Source of the DNA: Candidatus Saccharimonadota bacterium
Lineage (GTDB): Bacteria > Patescibacteriota > Saccharimonadia > Saccharimonadales > Saccharimonadaceae
Length of the DNA stretch: 64,000 nt
Assembly (NCBI GenBank): GCA_017406565.1
Contig: JAFQYG010000002.1
Location: 235,079-299,078 of the forward strand
Direction of reading: 5' to 3'
Positions 8,303 through 16,446 of the stretch are shown piece by piece. The position numbers and the translations under genes were made by a program. Numbering within the stretch: the first letter of the stretch is position 1; every line of letters begins with the position of its first letter. The notes under the pieces are model-generated. The model saw nothing but the letters and a program-made list of their open reading frames with translations. It was not told the DNA's origin and did not search any database.

Positions 8303-8325
8303 TTCTGGAACCTCCGTTATCTAAT

Positions 8326-8374
8326 TGTTGAAGATATTATAACGCATTCGTGAAGATTTTACTATATCGTGAAG
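8326..8374 (-). promoter_or_regulatory. Promoter and candidate operators of the Xre regulator
   Basis: On the minus strand a TATAAT box (about 8342-8337) is flanked by two exact copies of cttcacga starting 19 bases apart (8374 and 8355) and a related ttcaacaa at 8333-8326. Repeats with regular helical-turn spacing around a -10 box fit repressor half-sites. Confidence 0.45.
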
Positions 8375-8387
8375 GCAACTTAACGGT

Positions 8388-8453
8388 CTAATGTATGCCT
8401 TTTAGCATTAGTGCGTTCATATTTAACTATTTTTCACCCCTATAAATAGAGGT
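8388..8453. promoter_or_regulatory. Two inverted repeats upstream of the DUF4417-type operon
   Basis: Inverted repeat ctaatg...cattag (8388-8411) and an 18-bp near-palindrome acccctataaatagaggt (8436-8453). They lie in the divergent gap between the Xre regulator and the plus-strand operon that begins at 8516. Possible operator or transcript structure; no stronger support. Confidence 0.3.
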
Positions 8454-8515
8454 ATTTAACTTTGGATTTTTGGGCGAAAATGTAGGTAATATTAATTTTA
8501 AACGGAGCTACATAT

Positions 8516-9172
8516 ATGGACCAAACTCATATTATAAAGCTAAGGCCGTTCAAGTATTACGACTACCTGAACGGCGCAAATCTCGTTGGCTCAGAACGCT
8601 ATCCCGAGCTCCAACCTACTTATATTATACCAGATAAAGTAGTTGGCTTTAACGAGAAGAACAGTATAAAAAGTCCTGGCGAATATTACCTGGATCATTT
8701 TATTGACGATTACCACTTCGAGCCAGTCTGGGGTAATTGTGATAAGTATTTAGATAAGTACCGCCAATTTAAGGGCGTAGTTACGACCGATTTCTCAGTT
8801 TACAGAGATATGCCGCTTTGGGTGCGTAAATATAATGTAGGTCGGAATCGCACCATCGCATATTACTTACAGAAGAACGGTATCAATATCGTACCCGTCG
8901 CATCCTGGGCTTACTTAGAGGACTTTGAATGGTGTCTAGATGGCCTACCAAAAGAGTCTTCTATTGCAATCTCTACGAATGGCTGTATGGCGAGCTTCGT
9001 TAGTAAAACTGCTTTTCTAGAGGGCGTGGATAAACTGCAAGAGATACTACATCCAAAATATCTTATTATTGCAGGTGGCCCACTACCCGAACTTGACGCC
9101 AAATACGATAATATTCGCTACTATAAGAATTTCTCACAGCGTCTTGCCGAAAGGAGAAAGCATGGGAAGTAG
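8516..9172 (+). CDS. DUF4417-like protein
   Basis: A 218-residue soluble protein resembling the DUF4417 family: a conserved block from G-V-V-T-T-D-F-S-V-Y to the P-V-A-S-W region (about residues 93-140), then S-T-N-G-C-M and a C-terminal I-I-A-G-G-P-L-P. Members occur in phages and mobile elements of unknown function. It leads a tight plus-strand operon: the next start overlaps its stop by 11 bases, and the third gene overlaps the second by four. An SD-like ggag precedes the ATG. Family assigned from memory of the motif, so moderately sure; function unknown. Confidence 0.75.
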   Translation: MDQTHIIKLRPFKYYDYLNGANLVGSERYPELQPTYIIPDKVVGFNEKNSIKSPGEYYLDHFIDDYHFEPVWGNCDKYLDKYRQFKGVVTTDFSVYRDMPLWVRKYNVGRNRTIAYYLQKNGINIVPVASWAYLEDFEWCLDGLPKESSIAISTNGCMASFVSKTAFLEGVDKLQEILHPKYLIIAGGPLPELDAKYDNIRYYKNFSQRLAERRKHGK

Positions 9173-9563
9173 TGGATCGTATTTAAAAAGCGGCGGCTTT
9201 ACTCATCAGGAGTGGGAACAAGTCGGCTCTATTAAAGGCGTAAAAGTTTTGAAGAAAAATGGTACAAAAGAAGGAATAAAAGGCGGTTTGCCACTATATA
9301 GTAACACTCCAGGAACCGCATATATCTTACTCGATGCCGATGGTAAATTTAGTCAATTTCGGCAATATAGCGAAGATCGAAAGATGAAATTTGATATAGA
9401 TTACGGACGCCACAATAGCAGCTATGAATATCTTCATATCCATTATTATGACAAGAACGGCCATAAGAAGAAGACCGAAGTGATAGCCTTACCAAATAAT
9501 GTTATAATTAATAAGAACCTATATGAAAAATATAAGGGTTTCTTGAAAGGAATAAATCTATGA
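9162..9563 (+). CDS. Hypothetical protein with Gly/Ser-rich N-terminus, 133 aa
   Basis: I start this at ATG 9162 (M-G-S-S-G-S-Y-L) because a good SD (aaaggag) lies 6 bases upstream and the gene then overlaps the previous stop in the manner of a coupled operon. The N-terminus is Gly/Ser-rich, followed by a mixed alpha/beta-looking domain with Y-E-Y-L-H-I-H-Y-Y near 100 and a lysine-rich C-terminus. The compact basic domain plus a small acidic partner downstream resembles an effector and immunity arrangement, but no catalytic motif can be named. Unknown function. Confidence 0.65.
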   Translation: MGSSGSYLKSGGFTHQEWEQVGSIKGVKVLKKNGTKEGIKGGLPLYSNTPGTAYILLDADGKFSQFRQYSEDRKMKFDIDYGRHNSSYEYLHIHYYDKNGHKKKTEVIALPNNVIINKNLYEKYKGFLKGINL

Positions 9564-9844
9564 CAGACGCTCAAGAAAAAGCAAAAGAAGAATACCTTGA
9601 AGTCTTTGGCCATGATGGCGAAATAGAGTTTATGCACAATGGCTCTTTTTATCATATTGAGCCTATCGAAGATGAGGGTAATTACGACACTTATGGTATT
9701 TGGAAATACCCAAATAAGCACACTGGCGAAGGCGAGATTATTGCTCGATGTAAGCCAGCAGAAGCCGTTTTGGAAGAGAAAGCTTTTGACGGAAAAACTA
9801 TCCTCGAGATTGAGGATGAGATGACGGATTGTATTCTTCGCTAA
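9560..9844 (+). CDS. Small acidic hypothetical protein, 94 aa
   Basis: The start overlaps the previous stop (ATGA), so translation is coupled. The protein is acidic (many Glu and Asp) where its neighbour is basic, the charge relation often seen in toxin-antitoxin or effector-immunity pairs; here that is speculation. No known domain. A hairpin with a T-run begins 16 bases after the stop and probably ends the operon. Confidence 0.65.
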   Translation: MTDAQEKAKEEYLEVFGHDGEIEFMHNGSFYHIEPIEDEGNYDTYGIWKYPNKHTGEGEIIARCKPAEAVLEEKAFDGKTILEIEDEMTDCILR

Positions 9845-9859
9845 AGGCTTTCAGTTTTT

Positions 9860-9890
9860 AATAGCTTCGTTAATAACGGGGCTATTTTTT
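9860..9890 (+). terminator. Terminator of the DUF4417-type operon
   Basis: Stem aatagc/gctatt (9860-9865 with 9881-9886) with an inner cgtt/aacg stem, followed by a T-run. It overlaps the stop codon of the convergent small gene. Confidence 0.6.
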
Positions 9891-10004
9891 ATTATCACCA
9901 GATTTCTCAGCCTGCCTTAGCTCTTTATCTGTTTCCCAGAGCAGCTTAAAGAACTTAGCTAGGCGTTCTATTTCTTCGTGGGTTAATTCGCGTCTCTTTT
10001 CCAT
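9882..10004 (-). CDS. Small hypothetical protein, 40 aa
   Basis: A 40-codon frame with ATG at 10004 and an SD (aaggag) 10 bases upstream. The protein is charged and probably helical (M-E-K-R-R-E-L-T-H-E-E at the start). It follows the 62-residue gene with 14 bases between, and the upstream stop sits next to this SD. The paired layout and good SD support a real gene; function unknown. Confidence 0.5.
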   Translation of the reverse strand: MEKRRELTHEEIERLAKFFKLLWETDKELRQAEKSGDNKK

Positions 10005-10018
10005 GATTTTTTCTCTCC

Positions 10019-10207
10019 TTAATACTTATATAGCATCTCGTCGCCATCCCAGGCCGCCCACTCGTTGCGCTTCTTTTCTTCTGGCGTCATCTTAGCTTGT
10101 TCTTTTTCAAACTTCTTCAGCGTGCGTAAAAGGCTTATTAAGTTTTCTGCAGCTTCTATACGTATTTGCCTTTCTTCATCTTCGTTAAGTTGATTCTTGT
10201 CACTCAT
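10019..10207 (-). CDS. Small charged hypothetical protein, 62 aa
   Basis: ATG 10207 has an SD (aaggag) 6 bases upstream. The protein is rich in Glu, Lys and Arg and is predicted helical over most of its length; it ends in W-D-G-D-E-M-L-Y-K-Y. It forms a two-gene minus-strand unit with the 40-residue gene. No family recognised; DNA-binding or antitoxin-like roles are possible but unsupported. Confidence 0.55.
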   Translation of the reverse strand: MSDKNQLNEDEERQIRIEAAENLISLLRTLKKFEKEQAKMTPEEKKRNEWAAWDGDEMLYKY

Positions 10208-10769
10208 ATCGACTCCTTATTTAGTTATGACTATTAGAACGCGGTTCGAGCATAAAGTCAAAAAACGGCCCTACAGGGGTCGTAAAATCGTCTATTTTTC
10301 GCCAAAATCGCCAAGGGCTAGCGTTTGTAATCCGGCTCCAGCCAAAGCCATGGATTCCATGGATTTAGCTTTTGCGCGTCGCACCTCTGTAATAACGGTT
10401 TAAGGATCGTAATTCGCGACTTAATTATGCAGAATTTGTCATCTTCTTCGGTTCCTATCAATGTACTTAAGTTCCAGCCAGGTTATGTTGCTTTTGTGGA
10501 GCGTCACAAATAATCCCCAATTACAGGGGTGTTTTTTGTGTTTTGAAACAATATCGGTTCAATGTATTGTATATTGGAGGTTCGTTAATTATTGCTGTCA
10601 GAGAGAAATGTGTGCAAGCGACCAGCGATGCGACATTTGTAGGAGCACAGCTCACCTTTTACATAAATATTAATGCACAGCTTTATTCAAAACTAATTTA
10701 GTGAGGATATTATAATAGCCTGAAAAATAAGGTATGCCTAGGATTGTTTTTTCATTATCGTAAAAATTT
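10208..10769. other. 562-bp gap with no confident gene
   Basis: I see no convincing gene. A weak terminator-like hairpin lies at 10515-10537 on the plus strand (cccc, aattac, agggg, then T-run). A short plus-strand frame (ATG 10426, 28 codons, stop at 10509) ends just before it. On the minus strand a 47-codon frame with a TTG start (10461-10318) has protein-like composition (N-P-W-N-P-W-L-W-L-E) but no SD. This may be a decayed gene or a boundary between the accessory block and the surface protein gene. Confidence 0.4.
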
Positions 10770-13553
10770 TTAATTTGCAAGCGTAAATGATCTACCTGAA
10801 GGTGGAGTAGCAGTAACTGAAGTAGAATTACCATAGAGATTAGCCGTTGTGTTAGTGATTGGGCCGGTAGTGGTGCCATTGTTAGTCTTTGGAATAGTGA
10901 CAGACCAGGTAGTAGCTCTGTAGCCGGCAGAAGCGAACATGTTAGACATACTCGTTACACTAGAAGTATCCCAAGATGAAAGATTTAATGTGAAGGTAGT
11001 GGCACTGCTGCCTGCAGAGCTGAACATGCTATTCATATTCGTTACACTAGAAGTATCCCAGGAAGAAAGGTCGCCTACGGACCAGGTGGTGGCATTGCTG
11101 CCGGTCATGTAAAACATGTTATTCATACTTGTCACGCTAGAAGTATCCCAGGAGGAGAGGTTTAGGATAAAGGTGGTGGCATTGCCGCAAGCAGCGTAGA
11201 ACATACCAGACATATTCGTCACGCTAGAGGTATTCCAGGAGGAGAGGTCGCCTACGGACCAAGTGTTGGCATTGCGGCCGGCAGTGGAGAACATGTTAGA
11301 CATATTCGTCACGTTAGAAGTATTCCAAGAAGAGAGGTCGCCTACAGACCAGGTGGTGGCATTGTAGCCGGCATAGTAGAACATACTACTCATATCCGTC
11401 ACGCTAGAAGTATCCCAGGAAGAAAGGTCGCCTACGGACCAAGTGTTGGCATTGTGGCCGGCAGAGCTGAACATTTGAGACATACTCTTCACACTAGAAG
11501 TATCCCAGGAAGAGAGGTTTAGGTTGAAGGTGGTGGCGCTGTAGCCGGCAAAGTAGAGCATTTGAGACATGCTCGTCACGCTAGAAGTATCCCAGGAAGA
11601 AAGGTCGCCTACGGACCAGGTAGTAGCATTATAGCCGGCGTAGAGGAACATTTGAGACATACTTGTCACACTAGAAGTATCCCAGGAAGAGAGGTCTAGA
11701 CTAAAGACAGAGGCATTGTAGCCGGCATAATGGAACATGTAAGACATATTCGTTACGCTAGAAGTATCCCAGGAAGAGAGGTCTCCTACAGACCAGGTGG
11801 TAGCATTGCGGCCGGCAGTGGAGAACATGTTAGACATATTCGTCACGCTAGAAGTATCCCAAGAGGAGAGGTTTAGGTTGAAGGTGGTAGCACTGTAACC
11901 GGCAGAGGTAAACATGCTAATCATATTCGTCACACTAGAAGTGTCCCAAGAGGAGAGGTTTAGGTTGAAGGTGGTAGCACTGTAACCGGCAGAGGTGAAC
12001 ATCTGATGCATATCCGTCACTTTAGAAGTATCCCAGGAGGAGATGTCGCCTAGGGACCAATCAGTAGTATTGTAGCCGGCAGAGGAGAACATGTTAGACA
12101 TATTCGTCACGCTAGAAGTATTCCAGGAAGAAAGATCGCCTATAGACCAGGTAGTAGCATTGTAGCCGGCATAGTAGAACATACTACTCATATCCGTCAC
12201 GCTAGAAGTATTCCAGGAGGAGAGGTTTAGGTTGAAGGTGGTGGCGCTGCGGCCGGCAGAGGAGAACATACTAGACATACTTGTCACGCTAGAAGTATTC
12301 CAGGAATAAATAGTAGATAGATCGGATAGAGCTCGCATGTTGTAGAAGAAAAAGCTAGAACTTCGATTCATCATAATGGTAGAAACGACAGAATAATAGT
12401 AGATGGTACCAGAGTCAAACCAAGCATAAATGGGGCTTATAGAAGTACTGGTAGAGATAGTATTATTGGAAGTAGGCGTAAAGCCACTAGGTAAAGAGTT
12501 AGCGCGAACTAAAGCGGTAATTGCGTTGTCCTCAGTTGAATAGGTAGCTGAACTATTACCAGCTAGTCTTTTCAGCTTTTGGTTTACGTTTAAACCAGTA
12601 TCTAGAAGAGCAGCTTTCTCCCACACAGCATGAAGGGTGATGGTATTAGAAGCTTTAGTATGGTCTATAGGTATGGCAAGGTTAGTTCGTCTTCCATCAG
12701 GATTATAGGTGGTACCAGTACAGGTAGCATCATCTGCTACTTCTGTTGTACACCAACCTTTAAAGGCATAGCCATTACGGGCTGGTAGATTATCAAAGAT
12801 ATCTACAGTATCTTCAGAAGTCATACCAACTTGAGGGTTAGAGGAAGGTAGGTTGCTTACTGTAGCAATAGTATTCTTGTTGTAATTAATAGTATAGGGA
12901 ATAGCGGGTCTCTTATCTACTGGATGGACTAGAGTGTATAAGACTTTACCAGTATAGGTACCAGCTGGTTGAGTTAGACTGACAAATGCTGCATAGGTAG
13001 AAGTGAGAGTAGAGCCTTCTGCAGTATTACCAATATCAGTAGCAGAATCTCTATGGGCTACTTTAGTATGATTACTTGGTACTATATGATAAGAAGTGAA
13101 GCTACCATTAGTATCAGAATCTATAGTTAATGGATAAGTTGGAGTAGGAGAAGTAGGAGTAGATAGTTTCATGGCCCAGTTAGATGTATCGCCCGATGTA
13201 GCAGTACCGGTAGCGATATTATAAGTAGGATCTGCTGAGCTACTTAGATGAGTCTCACCATAAGTATCATCAGAATAGCCTATCGCATAAATAGAAAAGC
13301 CATTGTTATCATTACAGAATGCTTTCATGGTAGTAGTACCTATATTATTCTGATAGGTACCATTCATCATATTTGCATTATGTGAAGTCATACCAGTACC
13401 TTCTAATGAACAAGATACTGGTACTGTGATATTAATGTTGTCTACCGTAGAATCATCTGCATGAGAATAAGAAGACATTAAAAAGGCTCCAGAAAGGACT
13501 GTAAGACTTAGTAGTCCTAGCGGAGCGATTAATAGACTTTTCTTTAAAAGCAT
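10770..13553 (-). CDS. Secreted surface protein: shared N-domain, InlB-like repeat, 16 DUF285-type repeats
   Basis: A 927-residue predicted surface protein. Residues 1-32 form a signal peptide or anchor ending near S-H-A-D. About 33-215 is an N-domain shared with the FISUMP proteins in this window ([14 protein letters not shown]). About 220-315 is an InlB/Listeria-Bacteroides-type repeat (N-G-Y-A-F-K-G-W-C and L-H-A-V-W). About 415-885 has 16 tandem units of 29 or 30 residues beginning S-S-W-D/N-T-S-S-V-T and containing M-F, which I assign to the DUF285/BspA-like family. No LPXTG motif or C-terminal anchor is visible. A TGCTATAAT box about 35 bases upstream is the likely promoter. Adhesion or host contact is inferred from the families. 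Confidence 0.9.
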   Translation of the reverse strand: MLLKKSLLIAPLGLLSLTVLSGAFLMSSYSHADDSTVDNINITVPVSCSLEGTGMTSHNANMMNGTYQNNIGTTTMKAFCNDNNGFSIYAIGYSDDTYGETHLSSSADPTYNIATGTATSGDTSNWAMKLSTPTSPTPTYPLTIDSDTNGSFTSYHIVPSNHTKVAHRDSATDIGNTAEGSTLTSTYAAFVSLTQPAGTYTGKVLYTLVHPVDKRPAIPYTINYNKNTIATVSNLPSSNPQVGMTSEDTVDIFDNLPARNGYAFKGWCTTEVADDATCTGTTYNPDGRRTNLAIPIDHTKASNTITLHAVWEKAALLDTGLNVNQKLKRLAGNSSATYSTEDNAITALVRANSLPSGFTPTSNNTISTSTSISPIYAWFDSGTIYYYSVVSTIMMNRSSSFFFYNMRALSDLSTIYSWNTSSVTSMSSMFSSAGRSATTFNLNLSSWNTSSVTDMSSMFYYAGYNATTWSIGDLSSWNTSSVTNMSNMFSSAGYNTTDWSLGDISSWDTSKVTDMHQMFTSAGYSATTFNLNLSSWDTSSVTNMISMFTSAGYSATTFNLNLSSWDTSSVTNMSNMFSTAGRNATTWSVGDLSSWDTSSVTNMSYMFHYAGYNASVFSLDLSSWDTSSVTSMSQMFLYAGYNATTWSVGDLSSWDTSSVTSMSQMLYFAGYSATTFNLNLSSWDTSSVKSMSQMFSSAGHNANTWSVGDLSSWDTSSVTDMSSMFYYAGYNATTWSVGDLSSWNTSNVTNMSNMFSTAGRNANTWSVGDLSSWNTSSVTNMSGMFYAACGNATTFILNLSSWDTSSVTSMNNMFYMTGSNATTWSVGDLSSWDTSSVTNMNSMFSSAGSSATTFTLNLSSWDTSSVTSMSNMFASAGYRATTWSVTIPKTNNGTTTGPITNTTANLYGNSTSVTATPPSGRSFTLAN
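10893..12306 (-). repeat. Tandem 87/90-bp coding repeats (16 units)
   Basis: Sixteen diverged in-frame units encoding the DUF285-type motif. Two flavours alternate irregularly: one ends T-T-F-N-L-N-L (29 residues), the other T-T-W-S-V-G-D-L (30 residues). Some adjacent units are nearly identical, so copy number could change by slippage or unequal recombination. Confidence 0.9.
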
Positions 13554-13954
13554 TAAATATATTCCAGTATTACCTTTACATAACCATTATAGCATATATA
13601 ATAAAAAACCTGAAAAATAGTTTTTACAAAAAAACAGGAATAAAAATTTTTCGCTTTAAGGCGCACGACAAAAAACAACATCTCCTAAAATTTACACGGT
13701 AGCAAATGACACTCACATATGAGAGGAATTGGCGTAAGAATCTACATGAGAAGAAACTAGGGAAGCAAAGCTCTCCGATTGGTGCTATGAATATAAGTTA
13801 TCTAGAGCTACAAGCTATTATTTAATAATAATTCTATGTATTTTTTTATAATTACCCTTGATTTTTTTAATAAAATAGTATATAATATTTTCGATAATTT
13901 ATTATCGTACTTTTCTAATATGTTGTAGAGCTTTATGAGGTATGGAGGTACAAT
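13554..13954. other. 401-bp divergent gap between surface protein and radical SAM genes
   Basis: It holds the minus-strand promoter for the surface protein (TGCTATAAT near 13595), no ORF of note (only a 13-codon frame at about 13719), and the plus-strand promoter described at 13858-13907. Confidence 0.6.
13858..13907 (+). promoter_or_regulatory. Promoter and palindromic operator of the radical SAM-peptide operon
   Basis: TTGATT (13858-13863), a 17-base spacer and TATAAT (13881-13886) make a sigma70-type promoter. A perfect inverted repeat cgataat-tt-attatcg (13892-13907) covers the expected start of transcription. The leader to ATG 13955 is about 60 bases and has an SD (ggagg). Unlike most first genes here, this operon has a full -35 box and a leader, which fits regulated expression. 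Confidence 0.6.
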
Positions 13955-15268
13955 ATGAGTGTATTAAGATTCCCACCGAATATCCAATGGGAGTTAACTT
14001 CGGAATGTAATCATGATTGCATTCATTGTTATAACTATTGGCGAAAGGATTTTGAGAAAATCGCTGGTATGCCAACGGCTAAATCCGAAGATGAATACCT
14101 TGCCATTGCTAGAAAAATCATCGAGCAAAAACCAGTTTCCGTGATTTTAACTGGGGGTGAGCCGTTGTATGCTTTCGATAAAATCAAATCTTCAATCCTT
14201 CTTTTGAAAAATGAGGGTATTGTAGTCACATTCAATACAAATGCCGTATTATTAAATGACGCTATCTGTGAATTCTTAAAACAGTATCATATTTCTTTGT
14301 TTGTTTCATTGCCATGCGCAGAGCCAGATGTTTGTGATTTGATTACGAACACCAAGGGCTCTTTTATACGTATCGTAAAAGGACTTGATTTGGCTTTTAA
14401 CTATGGGATTAAGTTCTCTAATAACATTGTTGTTTCAAAAAAGAATATTGACTACGTCGATATGACAGTAAGATTTTTGAAAGAGAGGTATGATGCAAAA
14501 TACGTGTCAATAACCCGCGTGAGCAAGCCTATCAATTCAGATGAGAGTTTTAATTCTTGGCTGCTCGGCGAGGATGGAATTAAAAAACTGCAGGATATTT
14601 CTGTGATGGTACACGATAAGTATCAGATTGAAGTTGGTACTGCTTGTCCTTATACTCCTTGTAGTATCTATACACAAGATGCTTTTGACTTATTTGGGTT
14701 CAAAAAACTTTGCACGGCTGGTAAAACTAGCTATACGATAGATACTAATGGAAATATTAAGGCTTGCCCAAGAGATAGCCGTTTATATGGTAATATCTTG
14801 ACAGAAGATTTTGCAGAAATTTGGGAACGAATGTCTGAGTGGAGAAATACTACTTTTATCCCTGATGACTGCAAGCAGTGTAAGGAGCTGCCAAGATGTC
14901 TTGGAGGATGTCGAGTCGATTCGATTCCACTTTCAGGTAGATCTGATGCGCTTGATTTGATTTCCAACCCATCCAACTTGCCTATCAAGTTTAAAACCCA
15001 TGATGCTGTGAGAAATTTTGAGGATATGTCGTTTTTATTTGATAAAGATAGCATTCGCTCTGTCAGAGATAACGACTTCTATCGAATTTCAAAAGGTCGT
15101 AATTATATTATGGCTACAGATGAACTTTATGATTTTCTCTTTAGTCATTCGAGCTTTTCGTTCGATGACGTGAGGAATATGTTCGGGATTGATTCGAAAA
15201 CGGCGAATATGATTATTGGACGTCTTTTGTCCAATGACATTATTCATAAGAATGAGGAGAGGAGGTGA
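13955..15268 (+). CDS. Radical SAM/SPASM peptide-modifying enzyme
   Basis: A 437-residue enzyme. The radical SAM cluster motif is C18-x3-C22-x2-C25, with the G-G-E-P SAM-binding motif at 67-70. The C-terminal SPASM region has C253, C271, C306, C309, C315 and C319 (ending C-L-G-G-C), enough to hold auxiliary iron-sulfur clusters; C231 and C236 may add to them. The last ~90 residues look like a winged-helix-type recognition module. SPASM enzymes form thioether, carbon-carbon or related bonds on ribosomal peptides. The stop codon is part of the strong SD of a 38-codon Cys-rich gene, so the substrate is almost certainly that peptide. No RiPP recognition element, protease or exporter gene is adjacent. 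Confidence 0.93.
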   Translation: MSVLRFPPNIQWELTSECNHDCIHCYNYWRKDFEKIAGMPTAKSEDEYLAIARKIIEQKPVSVILTGGEPLYAFDKIKSSILLLKNEGIVVTFNTNAVLLNDAICEFLKQYHISLFVSLPCAEPDVCDLITNTKGSFIRIVKGLDLAFNYGIKFSNNIVVSKKNIDYVDMTVRFLKERYDAKYVSITRVSKPINSDESFNSWLLGEDGIKKLQDISVMVHDKYQIEVGTACPYTPCSIYTQDAFDLFGFKKLCTAGKTSYTIDTNGNIKACPRDSRLYGNILTEDFAEIWERMSEWRNTTFIPDDCKQCKELPRCLGGCRVDSIPLSGRSDALDLISNPSNLPIKFKTHDAVRNFEDMSFLFDKDSIRSVRDNDFYRISKGRNYIMATDELYDFLFSHSSFSFDDVRNMFGIDSKTANMIIGRLLSNDIIHKNEERR

Positions 15269-15272
15269 GGAC

Positions 15273-15389
15273 ATGTCAAGGTTTTTCGTAAATCCATATA
15301 GCGAAGCTCTTGCAGCTCAGATTGATACTGAAAATTACTGTCAGTGTCATTGCGATTGCGACGTTGCGAATTGCGAATGCAATTGGTAA
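15273..15389 (+). CDS. Cys-rich 38-aa peptide, probable RiPP precursor
   Basis: Starts at ATG 15273, 4 bases after the radical SAM stop, behind aggaggtga, a near-perfect SD. Residues 1-22 form a leader-like segment without cysteine (M-S-R-F-F-V-N-P-Y-S...). Residues 23-38 carry six cysteines as C-x-C-x-C-x-C, four residues, C-x-C, and end in N-W; the spacers are mostly His, Asp, Glu or Gln. This is the layout of a leader plus core for a radical SAM/SPASM enzyme (sactipeptide or ranthipeptide type), but the tight C-x-C pattern does not match a class I can name. A metal-binding peptide is the alternative. A terminator follows at once. The gene is clear; product chemistry is inferred. Confidence 0.85.
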   Translation: MSRFFVNPYSEALAAQIDTENYCQCHCDCDVANCECNW

Positions 15390-15404
15390 TATCATGCAAT
15401 AGCT

Positions 15405-15430
15405 AATAAGGCGCCCTATGGCGCCTTTAT
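15405..15430 (+). terminator. Terminator of the radical SAM-peptide operon
   Basis: Stem ggcgcc, loop ctat, ggcgcc, flanked by A-rich and T-rich arms (aataa, tttattt), 20 bases after the peptide stop. Confidence 0.8.
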
Positions 15431-15452
15431 TTATGCTATAATAAAAAATATT

Positions 15453-16415
15453 ATGAATAAACAGAAAAAAGTATTCGAAAAAGAAGAATTAGCGATGATG
15501 ACAAGTGAAGAGGTAATTGATAAGCTTCAGCATGAGAATTATTCATTACTAAAGACTCTTGATTCTGATGATTTGCGCAAGGAAATGGTAAAAGTTGGCG
15601 TAGCTTGCAATACTGCGATTAACTATTTCTTTAGAACCACTGGACCTAAAAACGATGAAGAGAAGCATAATCAGGCTGCACGACGCAAATTGGTTAAAAT
15701 GCTATCTAAGATTACTCCTGGCTCATATGAGGGCATGCCTAAAGATTCTAACAATGGCATGGTAATTGGGTTTAATCACCCATCGCTTGGTGAAATTGCT
15801 CGGATATTGGTGATGAAAATTGATATCATGGGGGACAAACCAATGTATTTTCCAGTAAATCTACCCTGGTATGAGGCATTGGCTCCTAATTATGATAGAA
15901 TTAAGCGACTTGGAATCATTATTACACCCACAATTACCCCTTCTACTTGGAAAAAGATGGAATTAGAAGAGGGAACTTGGCAATACGAACAAGGGAATCG
16001 CCTGAAGCGTGAGTTTAAGGATATTTATACTAAATTGTCGCATGATGCAGTAAAAGAAGGCGGAGTGATATTTGTCGCGCCTTCAGCAACTAGGCAAGCA
16101 ACTGTATTTAAAAATAAAGATGTTTTTGATGGTAAAGAAGATATCATCCCAACGATGTCGATGCTGGCTGTGAGACTTTATTCGGACCCTAAAATGAAGT
16201 GTGATTTTTTGCCGATGGTAGTAGTGCCGCCAGAAGGGTATAGTCGCGGACTTAATTTTTGGAAAAAATACCAGCTAAAACCTGGCAAAGTAATGACGGC
16301 TGAATATATTCGTAAAAAATACTTTAAGAAAAAAGATGTAAAACGACTCGAAGGTTTTGATCGAGACTTTCACCAACGATTGGCTGATGAATTACCAAAA
16401 AAGTTTTGGTACTAA
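15453..16415 (+). CDS. Acyltransferase-like protein (LPLAT/PlsC-like)
   Basis: A 320-residue protein with N-H-P-S-L-G-E-I near residue 108 and a later block A-P-S-A-T-R-Q near 208. These resemble the N-H-x-S-x-x-D and F-P-E-G-T-R motifs of glycerophospholipid acyltransferases, although the catalytic acid is Glu rather than Asp and spaced differently. No clear membrane span. TGCTATAAT (15437-15442) ends 10 bases before the ATG, so it has its own leaderless-type promoter and is separate from the upstream peptide operon. A role in building phospholipids from scavenged acyl groups is plausible, given the lipid genes at 36.5-40 kb. Assignment is moderate because the motifs are divergent. Confidence 0.6.
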   Translation: MNKQKKVFEKEELAMMTSEEVIDKLQHENYSLLKTLDSDDLRKEMVKVGVACNTAINYFFRTTGPKNDEEKHNQAARRKLVKMLSKITPGSYEGMPKDSNNGMVIGFNHPSLGEIARILVMKIDIMGDKPMYFPVNLPWYEALAPNYDRIKRLGIIITPTITPSTWKKMELEEGTWQYEQGNRLKREFKDIYTKLSHDAVKEGGVIFVAPSATRQATVFKNKDVFDGKEDIIPTMSMLAVRLYSDPKMKCDFLPMVVVPPEGYSRGLNFWKKYQLKPGKVMTAEYIRKKYFKKKDVKRLEGFDRDFHQRLADELPKKFWY

Positions 16416-16446
16416 TTTTATTGCACTTGTGCTATAATTGTTCTTA

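Noticed and set aside
10197..10673. Two overlapping plus-strand frames of 68-70 codons
   Set aside because: No SD or promoter spacing, poor codon pattern, and they cross terminator-like hairpins.
10893..12306. Regularly spaced 87/90-bp repeats resembling a CRISPR array
   Set aside because: The repeats are in-frame protein-coding units with no unique spacers and no cas genes nearby.
10719..13620. cctgaaaaata on both sides of the DUF285 gene as target-site duplication
   Set aside because: Too short and A-rich; no transposase or inverted ends.
13719..13762. 13-codon frame upstream of the radical SAM gene as a second precursor peptide
   Set aside because: No cysteines, no SD, and it lies upstream of the operon promoter.
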